A stretch of DNA of 20,302 nucleotides, from positions 1 through 20,302 of the forward strand of contig NW_020312283.1 in assembly GCF_002999335.1 (NCBI RefSeq). Direction: 5' to 3'. Of the stretch, positions 8,887-18,793 are shown piece after piece; position 1 is the stretch's first letter; each line of letters opens with the position of its first letter. The translations under genes were made by a program, and so were the position numbers. Origin of the DNA: Cyclospora cayetanensis (taxonomy: Eukaryota > Apicomplexa > Conoidasida > Eucoccidiorida > Eimeriidae). The notes beneath the pieces were generated by a model. It was given only the letters and a program-made list of their open reading frames with translations, ran no database searches and was not told where the DNA came from.

Positions 8887-9723
8887 TTGCTGTTTTGGAC
8901 GCGGCGAGGAATAAACCCTTTTCCCTTCACCTCTCACCTCCCCGAGCGTCGCAGCAGAGTTTACGTAGGCGCATGTTTTTGCATTGGATCTCACGCCACT
9001 GCTGCTGCTTTTGAAGCGCTTCGAGCTTTTGTGACCGTATTCTATGCATCAGCCGCAGTTGGCGAGAGGCATCCCAGGAGCTGTCCATTGGCTTCGCCGC
9101 GAATAAGCCTTGCTTCCAGGGTATATCTCACGAACTCTATGTGCTACGGGGGCTCCGGGTGCTGTGGATGCAGCTGCTCTCGCTCGTAGCGGTGCTGGCG
9201 TCAGATCTGCGGCTGCGCCTCGTTGTGGAAGCGCTGGAGGAACAGGTCTATAGCGCCTTTTAAATTAAGGATTTTTGGACGGCATGGTATGAACCTAGTA
9301 TGTTGGTTACAGCAGCTACAGCCGCTGCATAAACGGAAGACTCTGTTAACGGGGTTTAGCAAGGCCTAGCGGGCAACCTCGAGAAAGGAAAGAGGCCCGA
9401 TAAGGTCGAGCTCAGAAGACGGCGTCCGAATACGGAATCTTCCTTGTACCTACGTACACCGGCGCTGTAGGTGGCTGCACTTAGTGGTTCGGATGGTGGA
9501 GTGTCTCAGCTTTCGCTCTGTCGGAAACACCGACCCAGCAGCCTTTTCAGCACAAGTTATAGCTACTGCTGTAGTGGCTGCCACAGAGGGTGTTGCACCA
9601 ACAGCCAATGCCCTCGGAGGCCGCTCATTCTGGAGTGTCTATGATTTCGCTCCTGCTCGCCAGCCGCTGCAAAAAGATACCTACGGCTTCCTCTGTGTGC
9701 AGCAGTGTTGCGCTGCACATTGA
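8887..9723 (+). other. alanine-rich open stretches, possible exons or gene remnant
   Basis: Several + strand segments in different frames read as alanine-rich protein: GSHATAAAFEALRAF (near 8987-9031), GAPGAVDAAALARSGAG (near 9150-9200), LVTAATAAA (near 9304-9330) and AQVIATAVVAATEG (near 9550-9591). They are separated by frame changes and stops, and I could not join them with convincing splice sites. They could be exons, a decayed gene, or a by-product of GCT/GCA/CTG-rich DNA, which is frequent in Eimeria. Confidence 0.2.
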
Positions 9724-10741
9724 GCTGACCGTCCTTCGCCCTGCGTGGCCATCTGCACATTTCTGCGTGCTGCTCAGTAGAACTGTGGAGCACATGTGAA
9801 CCCTCATTTGGAAGGGCTGAAGGCTCAATCATGTAGACAGCGGCCAGAAAGAAAGGAGGCGGTGCCTCTAGGAAGGGCGGTGCATCCTGACTGCTCTCAC
9901 GAACCAGTCGAATCTTTGCCTAATGCTTTTGCAATCTCTAGAGCCGTTGAGCGAAGAGCAAGACTCGGAGGGTTTCATCTAGCGCTGCGCCTGGGAGTTC
10001 CTGGGGGTCATACAGGAAGATGGTGAAACTGAACTTAGGAGCAAATTTCCCTAATTAGGATTCGACCAAGTAGAGAAATGACTTTATTTGATGAGCGAAC
10101 TATCAAATGCCATTACGCAATGCCTCGATTTTTGCTGATGTGTACAACGCACTCTAGTGTCGCGGCCTCGCGTTTTCCCAGTTCATACTTCAAATCTACG
10201 AATGTCCTATCGTTTTTCTGCTGGCCACCTCCTACCTTCTGCTGTAGCTATTTCAGATTGTGTTTGCTACATGGAGATAGTGGACAGTGGCGACAGCCTG
10301 TAGGACCCCAGGGGTTCTTCCTAATTCTACTGTCGCCTAAACAGCGATGGCCTCGGGTACGGCTAGCGTGGCTTGATGATGCCTTCAGCTCTTTGAAGAA
10401 AGCCTTCCGAGCGCATTTCTCACTGCGTGTCGCTTTCGCAAGGGGCACACGGAAGTGGTAGGAGGAAGAATGACGCGGAATGTAGCACTAGAGCAGAAAT
10501 AACAAGAGGACTTAGAGACCTTGCACATCATCCGCGTAGGCATATCTTCTTTGAGATGCAATTACGGATTTGCGGTTTGGGGAAGAGAGTGCTGCTCGGA
10601 GCGAACAAGTCTCGTAGTGCTCCCCTTCCTAAGAGCCCCCTTTGAACCTCAAGCATACGTAGGAGAGATCTGTGGAGTTACCGCCACGTGGGCGGCCATT
10701 CGGTCTTTCGCAACGGCGGGGCACTAGAAGATTCGTGCGAA

Positions 10742-13700
10742 TTAAAGTGGCACAGAGTTTCCCCGCCTTTGGCGTGAGCGGCATGCGCTCCACCACTCGG
10801 TGAATGAGACCTTGTGAAGGCAGATAAGTTGTATCAGCGTATTGAGAAGACAAGCGCCCAAGAGGACGCAGAGCATGATCTTACCAAACCATCTCCAGAG
10901 AATGGCGGCTTCCTCGTCTGTCCATAGATGATGTACTTTTTGTTCTTCCTGTCGCATGTATTCCGCGCCTCCGACGATCGATGGCTCCTGATCTAAATCC
11001 TGGTCCGCCGTTCGGCGCTGCACCAGGGTGCTGGCACTGTCGGAGCCATTCGAGCGAGCTTCCCAGGAAAGCTCCGTTGCGGCCCTGTTCGCTGCAGCCT
11101 CTACAGTGGGGGGCCCGTCGCTAGCGTCATGTAGGATGCTCGAGGCGGAGTCGCCGGCCAAAGCCTGGACGGCGGGGAATGCCACGCTGTTTCGAAGCCC
11201 TTGAGACGCTTCAACGGTGCAGTTGACGTTGAAAACGCACGAGAAAGGGTTCGGAGGGAGAAGCGTAATGCAGAGAAAGAAGATAAATAACAGAAGGGAA
11301 AATGGCAGCAATACTCGGTTGCGCCACGCGGACCTCCTGAACACGTTGCCACTAATAAATAGCACTCCCGCGTGCAGCACGCAAATTCCAGTCCAAATAA
11401 AAACCAGCCCGGCCTCAGTATGCCCATCAGTGCTGCAAACGTTCCCCCTCTCCAAGGCGTCGTATGGGGGGGCATACAGGGCCCCCCCGCCGCTGCTGCC
11501 TCCCCCTATTGCGACGGCCACGTCAGTATGCATAAATGCAGGGAGACTCCAGTGGCTCCTGGCGGTGTCGAGCTCTGCTGGAAGGAAGGCTGAATTCGCA
11601 TGCTTGAGCGGCATCGAGATGGACTCCAGAGGGGCCTTTAGGGCTTCAGAGAGAGAGGCTGCGACGTCCATGAAAGAGGGCTCTCCCTCAACCTCGGCCG
11701 TTTTCCCCGAAGGTGACGAGGCACCACCACTCAGTGAGAGGTCGTTCTGCAGGAGAGAGGGCGATACTACCCCCGCGCGCTGCACTGCACGCTCTCTATT
11801 CTCTGAGAGCTCTGAATTCCCCTGAGGTGTCTCACGGCCTCCTTGCAAAGGCGCGCTAGGGTTCTGTCGTACCACAGCCGCCCTCTCTAAAAAGAGGCCT
11901 GTCTTCTGAGGGTCGAGCGTCTCCGGAACCGACGAAAGCTCTTTCTTCTCTGAACTAGAAGTCAGTTCCCTGTGTATTCTGGACTGCACCCAGTAGCAAG
12001 GTTCAGGGAACGCCCCCGGACCATAGAACAGGTAGAGCAGCAGCGCTAAGCTGCCCAAGTCAACGGCGACAAGCGTGAGGACAGAGGTCATGACTCCTGC
12101 CCCGAAGGGCGAGGAGGGTGGCGATTTGGGTGCCAGGGGACCGTTCGTCGGGGTAGAGAACAGCATTGAGAAGGAGAGGCCAAGTAAGACGACAAGATCC
12201 AGGAAGAGGCCTGCAATGGCGTTCATGCCGCTGTATTGGGCCACCACGATCAGCAGACTGGCAGTGGCTGCCAACAAACCATACGATATGTGCAGTTTAT
12301 AAATTGCCATGGCGGTGCTGAGGCTGCAGCGGCCGACTCGCACGATATCCACAAGGCCCCTTACTCCGTCCTTGCCATGAGTGCATTCCGTGGAACCCTC
12401 CGAAGTCGGTTTGCCACCAGTGTGGAAAATGGCGAAGGGTGCAGAGAAGGGCGCGGGCTGTACCTGGCCCATTTCAACCCCGACGTCCGCTTGCCGAATG
12501 GCCAGAGAGTCATTGCTACCGTCTCCCACCATGCACGTGGTGAGGCCTCTTCTCTGGTAGTGAAGAATCACCAGCTTCTTGCCCATGGGCGACATGCGCG
12601 CAAAAACGCGGATGCGGAAGAAGATGCGATCAAAGAGAGAGGGCACGCCACTCTGCCAATCGAGTCGCTCAGAGAGCAGCGCAACTCGCTCCGCGTGTTC
12701 TTTGAAAGCTTCTTCTCTGGGTGTCCGTCGCCAAGGGTCTTCGATGTCGTCTGCTGCGTCTCCTACATGATCCGCCGATTGCTTGTCTGGCTCCATCATC
12801 AGAATTTTTGCAGCAGCCATGGTCAGTGCTAACTCCTTGAATTCGTTTGTGTAATACACTCTCCAAGGATCAATGTCCTCGCCCGTGCGCACGTCTGTCC
12901 ATTTGACGCCGTGAAACTCCCCCAACCCTGAAAGGGAAGGCTCTCCAGGTTCCACAGTCGCGTTTCCTAGCAGCACGGGGGGCCCCTCCTTGAAGTCTTC
13001 TTCTTCTTCTTCTTCTGCTGCTGCGTCCTCCGAGCCTCCTTGACGCGTGTCTTGCGCCTGCCTGCGCGGCCGTACAAGGTTGGCACGGCGCGCCACTGCA
13101 ATTGCCGTGTAGGGGTTGTCTCCCGTGAGCATAACACAGTGGATGCCTCCAGCACAAAGTTCTTCGACAGCGTCTTTGGCATCCGTACGAAGCTCGTTTC
13201 TGAACAGCACGAGACCAAGACACTCGAGGTCACTCTCTAATTGCCGACGGGGAAGGGCCTCTCTTTGCTCGTCAAGTGTAGCGAGCTCCTGCGGTGTCAA
13301 CTCCCTATACGCTGCCCCCATAACGTACACTCCGGCCTTGACGTGCTGCTTCGCGGCCGAAAGATAGTCTGAAGGCACTGTAGAACCTCTACATATCCTT
13401 GCAACTTCCTCGTACCGCCCCTTCGTGTATATGTAGCCCTTCTGCCCCTTGCAGCCTCCAGTGTCACGGCATTCCCGCACGACAACTGTGACCATCCCCG
13501 TGATCTGATCGATCCCGTATGTCTGCAGGATCTCTAGCATAGGCTCCGCCTCGGCTTCTTGCGCATGATCGCGAGGGATAACAAACTGCCGCGTGTTCCG
13601 CTGCTTCTGAAGCTCAGCTGCCCATGTAGTGGTGGCCCTTAAGAGTCGAGGAAACTTAGCTGTTGTCAGATTGGCAGACGCGATTTCCACAAAGTGATAG

Positions 13701-16700
13701 CCGCTGACCGCGAGGGCCTGCTTCTCGATACAGCCTCCCTCCAGATCTGCATAAGTGAGGGCGGGCGTCATGCTGGAAATCTTCCCGAGCTCCTTTCCTG
13801 TGAGAACGCTTTGCTCTCTGAAGGCTGCCTGCTGCTTGCGAGTCCACGCGGCTACCCCGTGTGCGGTGACACGGAGGCCGTTACAACAGGCCAGGCACTG
13901 ACGCAGAGGAACACTAAGGGTTCCTTCCACAGGTTCCCGATTGTACTGCGTCACAGGCTGCTCCGTCTCCTCTTGTTCGTCGACAAAGATGCTCTTGGTG
14001 CCTTCCGCCGCCTCCTCTTCCTGTGGTTTATATCGGACGAGGCGCTCGAAAGCCCCTCCAGAGACGGGGTGAGCTCCCAAAAGACAGAGTTCATTTTGCG
14101 TTAGCGTGCCTGTTTTGTCGAAGCAAACAACGCGAATCTTGGCTGCGAGGGGCAGCAACCCGGGGAGGACAGCTGCTGCTTTGTACGTCTGAGGATACGG
14201 CAGCTGCTTGGTCCTAAAGCGGCCTGCCCCCAGTCGTTTGGCGTTAAGACTCGCGCAGATACCCCAGAGGGCAGGGAGGTACAAGGGCACCATTCTAAGA
14301 AGCTTTTCTATCGCAAATCGAAAGGCATCCACTATATTCTTCGTGAAAGGCGACTGTATAGCCATGAGTGCGAAGGCAAAGAATATGACGGCTAATAGGA
14401 CAAGGGGAAACTGTTCGTGGTACTTGAACCGAATGACTGTTGGCAGATGCAACTGGCGAAGCAACTGGCCCTGCATGGTCTCCCCGTGAGTGCGCACCGC
14501 CATCCCCCAGCAGCAATCGTCCCCTAGAAGGAGAGACACAGGATCCTCGACGTCCTTTTCCATTGGCTCCGCCGGAGCCTCGCCTTCGCCAACTGAATCG
14601 AGCTCAAACATCGTGGCCGCGAGGTCACTCCTGCAGCTCGTGTGAACAATCTTCGATCCAGCATACACACACGTGATGGCGCTGCTGGCAATATTGGAAG
14701 GGTCGAGCACTTCGTCTTCCGCCACTTTCGCTGAACCCCAGTCCGAATCCACGCTCTCCATAGACATTGGGGGAGAGGGGTTCCCCAAGGGCACCTTAAG
14801 GACTGGCTCAGTCTCCCCTGTAAGATGCGACTCATCTAACGAGAGGGAACCATGCACCAACAACATATCGCAGGGTGCCTCATCCCCTGCCTGCAGCAAC
14901 AGCAGGTCACCCGGGATCACCTCGCTCGCACGCGCTCTCGTCAGAACAAAGCGGGGGGGCAGCGGGTTCTTTCTCTCCGCCGACTCCGAGGCATGCGGCT
15001 CCTTCCCCAAAGTAGCAGCAGCGCCTTCGGCCTCTTCTGCCTTGAGCCGGAGGACAAGAATCCTTCGGTTTTCTAATTTTTCGGCTTCTCGTTCCATGAG
15101 GCGCTCGAGCTGCCTCTCTCCCCTCCGCAAAGAGCAGACCCCAAACGTGAGCTCCACGATGGGCAACGCTAGAAGAATAACCGCCTGCAGGTTGTTGAGA
15201 GCGAACGCCTGATACCACAGGGCCATAAGAGTAATGAGGTAAAACTCATCCTGCAGGAAAGAGGCAACAAGGAGGCTTGACACGGGACGCACAGTCCACC
15301 ACAGCCCAAGCTCGCCATCCACATAACGCCGCTTTACTACCTCTTTGGGATCCAGAAGATTGCGCGAAAGGCTCTCAAGACAGCCAGAAACGGCATCTTC
15401 TTGAAGGCCTCCATGGGAGTCCGCCTCTGCTCCAAATCCCGCTAAAGCCTCTGCCGCCTTCCTCGCTTGCCGCTCGTACATTGCAGCAGCAGGCACGAAA
15501 TAACCCTTCATGGGATCGTAGACCATGCGCACTCGGGAGGCCTCCGCATATCGGCCAGCAGCGTGCGGCAACTCGCACACAGAGGTAAGATTTGTGGTTA
15601 GTGGGGGCTCTCCAATGTCTTCCCTGTCCTTCAGGAAATCCATATCCGTCGTGCCGTTGCTCCTCTTGATGGGCGCTTCTTGGCGCCTTTCAGGCCGCAG
15701 CAAAATCTTCTGCAGCTTCCTGTCCACAAGAATATGGGTGCTCCTTGAGAGTACACAGGGCGAATAAACAAGCCGGCGGATCTCCTGTCGCCAAATGTGC
15801 ACGACCACCATCCACAGCAGACACCAAATGAAGCAACCAGAAAAAATGTAGACTCTGAGGGTGATACACTGCGGACTAGCTGCTACAACTGCTGCATCTT
15901 CCGCCGAGCTCAGTGGTGACCCTGATAGCCCTTCGTATAAGGAAAGCGGCACGTATCTGGTGAGCTTATCCGCTGGCGTCACCGAGTTCGCAGCAAATCC
16001 AGCGAAAAAGGGCAGCAGCACCGACACAACAATCGATAGAATAACCAGTCCATACACCAAGAACCCCATGGGAGACAGCTTGTATCCGTACTCTTGAAAG
16101 AGCATACCACCATGTTGAATAATCGGGCTGGCCCACACGTAATCTTTTTTTGGCGTCTCTCTTTTGGCATTGCGATCGCTCGCCGATTCCGATCCACTCT
16201 CATTCGTGCTGGCCCCCGCACCCCCTGTGCGTGCTGCAGAAGATGCCGCCCCTCGCCGTAGAGCCTCCTGTTTGCACTGCCTCCTTAGGTAGTAACCCCA
16301 AAGTGTGCGCCTCCACAGCAGCCACCCCAACAGCAACACAAGGACGAATACGTAGTAGATTCCTGTATAGAAGATCATGCGGAGAGATACCGGGGTCGTT
16401 AGACGCGATGCCGGGCAATTGAGGGCATCGCCGTTGTTGCCCAAGGAGAGCGCTGAGGCGACCGCTGCATAACTTTGAGAATTCCCCTCAAGGCCTGCGT
16501 TCTGGAAAGGCGACGCTGCGGCAGCATCCACTGAAATTCCGTCCAGCACATGGAGGAGCAACAACAGCAGCACCCAAGACCGCACGCGCCTGCCAGTGCC
16601 TGAAGGCGCCCGCAGCTCCTGAGGCGCAGGGGCACCTTCCAGCCCCATGGACAGCAGGGCATCTCGGAGGCAGCAGCGCGGTGTCTGCTCCACGTTGGTG

Positions 16701-16840
16701 GTGGGTACAGAAGGCTCCTGCGTTTCCCCGTTGGAGGGAGGGCCTCGAGGTGTATGTGGCGCTCTTTCCCTGTCCCTTTGGGGCGGCCGGAGAGGTCGGC
16801 GGTACGCGCCAGACGGAGTCAGCGTCCGGAAGAGCAGCAT
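10742..16840 (-). CDS. large P-type ATPase, P5 (P5B-like) class, 2032 residues
   Basis: This is a polytopic ATP-driven membrane pump. The phosphorylation motif DKTGTLT has D908. The actuator loop is TGET (674-677), the nucleotide-binding Lys is K1140 in YTKGRYEE, and hinge motifs are TGDN (1239-1242) and GDGSND (1439-1444). P5B-like signs are LESDLECLGLVLFRNEL, the TGDNPYTAIAVARRANLV block and the GPLAPKSPP turn after M6. Likely membrane spans are 155-176, 258-281, 328-349, M1/M2 531-570, M3 810-830, M4 838-866, M5/M6 1514-1562, M7 1586-1606, M8 1810-1830, M9 1843-1860 and M10 1986-2008. P5B enzymes move polyamines or related cations in endolysosomal membranes; that substrate is inference here. 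It is much longer than typical P5B pumps (about 1200 residues) because of insertions. The M4 motif is PLYLP rather than PPALP. The frame is open upstream of the chosen Met. Met65 (16646-16648), just before a hydrophobic run (88-99), is an alternative start. Confidence 0.9.
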   Translation of the reverse strand: MLLFRTLTPSGAYRRPLRPPQRDRERAPHTPRGPPSNGETQEPSVPTTNVEQTPRCCLRDALLSMGLEGAPAPQELRAPSGTGRRVRSWVLLLLLLHVLDGISVDAAAASPFQNAGLEGNSQSYAAVASALSLGNNGDALNCPASRLTTPVSLRMIFYTGIYYVFVLVLLLGWLLWRRTLWGYYLRRQCKQEALRRGAASSAARTGGAGASTNESGSESASDRNAKRETPKKDYVWASPIIQHGGMLFQEYGYKLSPMGFLVYGLVILSIVVSVLLPFFAGFAANSVTPADKLTRYVPLSLYEGLSGSPLSSAEDAAVVAASPQCITLRVYIFSGCFIWCLLWMVVVHIWRQEIRRLVYSPCVLSRSTHILVDRKLQKILLRPERRQEAPIKRSNGTTDMDFLKDREDIGEPPLTTNLTSVCELPHAAGRYAEASRVRMVYDPMKGYFVPAAAMYERQARKAAEALAGFGAEADSHGGLQEDAVSGCLESLSRNLLDPKEVVKRRYVDGELGLWWTVRPVSSLLVASFLQDEFYLITLMALWYQAFALNNLQAVILLALPIVELTFGVCSLRRGERQLERLMEREAEKLENRRILVLRLKAEEAEGAAATLGKEPHASESAERKNPLPPRFVLTRARASEVIPGDLLLLQAGDEAPCDMLLVHGSLSLDESHLTGETEPVLKVPLGNPSPPMSMESVDSDWGSAKVAEDEVLDPSNIASSAITCVYAGSKIVHTSCRSDLAATMFELDSVGEGEAPAEPMEKDVEDPVSLLLGDDCCWGMAVRTHGETMQGQLLRQLHLPTVIRFKYHEQFPLVLLAVIFFAFALMAIQSPFTKNIVDAFRFAIEKLLRMVPLYLPALWGICASLNAKRLGAGRFRTKQLPYPQTYKAAAVLPGLLPLAAKIRVVCFDKTGTLTQNELCLLGAHPVSGGAFERLVRYKPQEEEAAEGTKSIFVDEQEETEQPVTQYNREPVEGTLSVPLRQCLACCNGLRVTAHGVAAWTRKQQAAFREQSVLTGKELGKISSMTPALTYADLEGGCIEKQALAVSGYHFVEIASANLTTAKFPRLLRATTTWAAELQKQRNTRQFVIPRDHAQEAEAEPMLEILQTYGIDQITGMVTVVVRECRDTGGCKGQKGYIYTKGRYEEVARICRGSTVPSDYLSAAKQHVKAGVYVMGAAYRELTPQELATLDEQREALPRRQLESDLECLGLVLFRNELRTDAKDAVEELCAGGIHCVMLTGDNPYTAIAVARRANLVRPRRQAQDTRQGGSEDAAAEEEEEEDFKEGPPVLLGNATVEPGEPSLSGLGEFHGVKWTDVRTGEDIDPWRVYYTNEFKELALTMAAAKILMMEPDKQSADHVGDAADDIEDPWRRTPREEAFKEHAERVALLSERLDWQSGVPSLFDRIFFRIRVFARMSPMGKKLVILHYQRRGLTTCMVGDGSNDSLAIRQADVGVEMGQVQPAPFSAPFAIFHTGGKPTSEGSTECTHGKDGVRGLVDIVRVGRCSLSTAMAIYKLHISYGLLAATASLLIVVAQYSGMNAIAGLFLDLVVLLGLSFSMLFSTPTNGPLAPKSPPSSPFGAGVMTSVLTLVAVDLGSLALLLYLFYGPGAFPEPCYWVQSRIHRELTSSSEKKELSSVPETLDPQKTGLFLERAAVVRQNPSAPLQGGRETPQGNSELSENRERAVQRAGVVSPSLLQNDLSLSGGASSPSGKTAEVEGEPSFMDVAASLSEALKAPLESISMPLKHANSAFLPAELDTARSHWSLPAFMHTDVAVAIGGGSSGGGALYAPPYDALERGNVCSTDGHTEAGLVFIWTGICVLHAGVLFISGNVFRRSAWRNRVLLPFSLLLFIFFLCITLLPPNPFSCVFNVNCTVEASQGLRNSVAFPAVQALAGDSASSILHDASDGPPTVEAAANRAATELSWEARSNGSDSASTLVQRRTADQDLDQEPSIVGGAEYMRQEEQKVHHLWTDEEAAILWRWFGKIMLCVLLGACLLNTLIQLICLHKVSFTEWWSACRSRQRRGNSVPL
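12996..13016 (-). repeat. GAA/TTC microsatellite inside the ATPase
   Basis: About seven TTC units on + encode the run of six Glu at residues 1276-1281, in a disordered insert of the cytosolic domain just after the TGDN hinge block. Copy number is likely variable and has little effect on the core fold. Confidence 0.85.
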
Positions 16841-18793
16841 TGCGTGGCTGTTTGTACTTGAAAAGCGTCTTCGTTGGACCGAGCTGAGGCGGCCTTGGGA
16901 GTATTGGGCAAAGGCCCTCCCACCCGCGGGGACTAGTTGCAGAACCTCCCTCTGCGTGTCTGGATCTTGCGGCGGGGGCAGACATCAGCCCTTCACGGGT
17001 GAAATGAGATGCGCGCCACCACAAAGGGCGCAGGCAGAACACAGGGCGCTGCTGCAGGAATCACAGCGGGTCGCCTGCTGCAACCACACACAGTGACCTG
17101 AGCAGAAAGCTGCTAAACGCCAGTACCCCGGTGAACAAATACACACTTCAGGGCGTACCTAATGAACAAAAAACTACGGGGAGAAGCAAGCTCTTCACCC
17201 TTCGAGGCAGGCATCGGTGCCAGTAAAAGGGCGCGAGGCAGCGAGGCCCGCTGTCACACGAAGGGCTTGCTGCACTGTGTCCTCGAGACCGCCCGCAGTA
17301 AGTGGTGCTGCTGCTGCCTTTTGCATCAAATGCCGAGAAGAACTTTCATAGAATTTATATCAATTTTGCTGGATTGAGGTTAATAAGGAGCTTTTTCGAC
17401 GGCAGATATCACACGAGCGAGGTAGACAGAAACAGAAGGACGTTGCCACGCCCGGAAGTGGACCGCCGTTCTGATTTTCTGTCATACCGCTGGAAACTTC
17501 TGCTGATCGAACGCTCGAAACCAAAATCACTGACACAAAACCCCGATCGCACTTTGTTTTAAATTCTCTCCCTAGTCTAGTCAAATCCTTACACAGTGCG
17601 CCACATCGGTGACCGGCCATGCTGATACAACAACGCGTTGTGGCAATGGGGGAAGGACCCCTGTGTGCCAGTCGTGTGTATCCCGCATATCTCGGTCTTG
17701 ATCCAGCTTGAAACAGCAGTAACAATATCGCCCTTCTCATTTCATTCAATAGCGCGCCTAATCCGTTCTTTCGAACAGTCCATGCTGCAGCAGTGACGGC
17801 ATAAACGGGGAGAGCTGTCAGCACGCAACTGGCAACAAGTGCAGTACTCAACAGGCCTCGAGAAAATAGACCCCGCTTTTGCAAACCTATAAGAGTCTAC
17901 CCGAAGACTGACCGAATGGCGGAGCGCGGCGTAAAAGAGGCACGCGAGCACTCAGAGGGAGGGCCGCCTCCACGTTGAAGCGTGCTCTGCACTAGCGTAT
18001 CCAGTAGAAATATAGCCGACACCATTGCAGTTAGGGCTTGCAAACGGTCGGAGCCCTCCTAGAAGCCAGGGAGAAGCAAAGGAAGAACAAGGGGGGGGAA
18101 CCAAGTCGTGGCTTGCGAAGCATGTTTCTACACGTGAATGCATACCTCTACTTCATATATAGTTCTCTAGTGGACCTACTTATTCTAACCCTTTCTACTA
18201 TGCTAGGTATATGTTCAGCTATTAAATAGCAGGTATTTTTGACATATTGGTTTGTCTGTCCCTAAATTTCGTTTCACCCGAAGTACTATACATGTTACAC
18301 AACACACTCATCGTTGTGCGTGTTTGCGCTAAATGCAATGTGCAACTAGTTGCGAGTGCTTGACGTGCTTCGACCGTGCAGCAACACGCACTTGGACGCT
18401 CCCTCCTCCCTCATGTCGGGAACTTTGAGGGGCGCGGGCAGAAGAATGTAATAATTCTTTTACAAGCACTCACAATGCTTCTAGAAAAAGCTTCTACCGA
18501 GTGAAGAGCTACACGTCTTTCTAAGGAGAACGTACATGCAACGTTACAATTGGGAGCATTGCATATTCGACAAAGCTGTTCCCCGCTCATCCACTGCCTC
18601 TAGATGTACTAGTATGTCGAATTTCCCTATAGCAGCTATCTGATGTTGATCAATGTAATCGGGGGCTAGATGTCATGGATGTCTTTGGCAACACTCTGAG
18701 ATAGCCGCCCTCTGGTGATTCAAGCCAACGGCAGCACAGTGCCTGCTGGCCCGGTAGAGGCCCGCCTGCAAGCATTTAAAGTCATTTGAGAAG
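16841..18793. other. upstream region of the ATPase, no supported gene
   Basis: This stretch should contain the ATPase promoter and 5' leader, and possibly upstream exons. On the - strand a frame open from about 17884 to 17360 begins with a signal-peptide-like run (LLSTALVASCVLTALPVYA). It has no ATG before that run, only a TTG, and would need an upstream exon joined at the TCTTATAG acceptor-like site near 17886-17893. I do not call it a gene. The stretch 18150-18290 is A/T-rich. A repeat copy lies at 18330-18353. Confidence 0.4.
18330..18353 (+). repeat. dispersed 24-base repeat, copy 2
   Basis: This matches 2354-2377 at 22 of 24 positions in the same orientation. Both copies lie outside coding sequence. 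The region after it is CTCC-rich, as is the matching stretch after copy 1, but it does not align well. Confidence 0.5.

Larger units (their letters stand above)
6533..10741. other. 4.2-kb intergenic region between convergent genes
   Basis: This region separates the HSP90 stop codon from the 3' end of the ATPase and must hold both 3' untranslated regions. No complete gene can be supported. It contains two strong inverted repeats (6783-6816 and 8153-8186), a 53-codon ATG frame (8723-8884, +), alanine-rich open stretches on + between about 8887 and 9723, and a 127-codon ATG frame (10078-10461, +). That last frame is rich in Ser, Phe and Cys, shows no domain, and I regard it as chance. No tRNA, rRNA or transposon structure was seen. 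Confidence 0.5.

Noticed and set aside
10078..10461. A 127-codon + frame starting with ATG
   Set aside because: No domain, no splice support, and irregular composition rich in Cys, Phe and Ser; likely chance in a long gap.
11217..11825. A 202-codon + frame, and others at 12236-12832 and 14673-15212, inside the ATPase
   Set aside because: They overlap the ATPase frame on the opposite strand, which carries all the P-type motifs; these are shadows.
17360..17884. A 174-codon - strand frame with a signal-peptide-like start
   Set aside because: It begins with TTG, not ATG; the first ATG comes after the signal-like run. It is kept only as a note in the upstream region.
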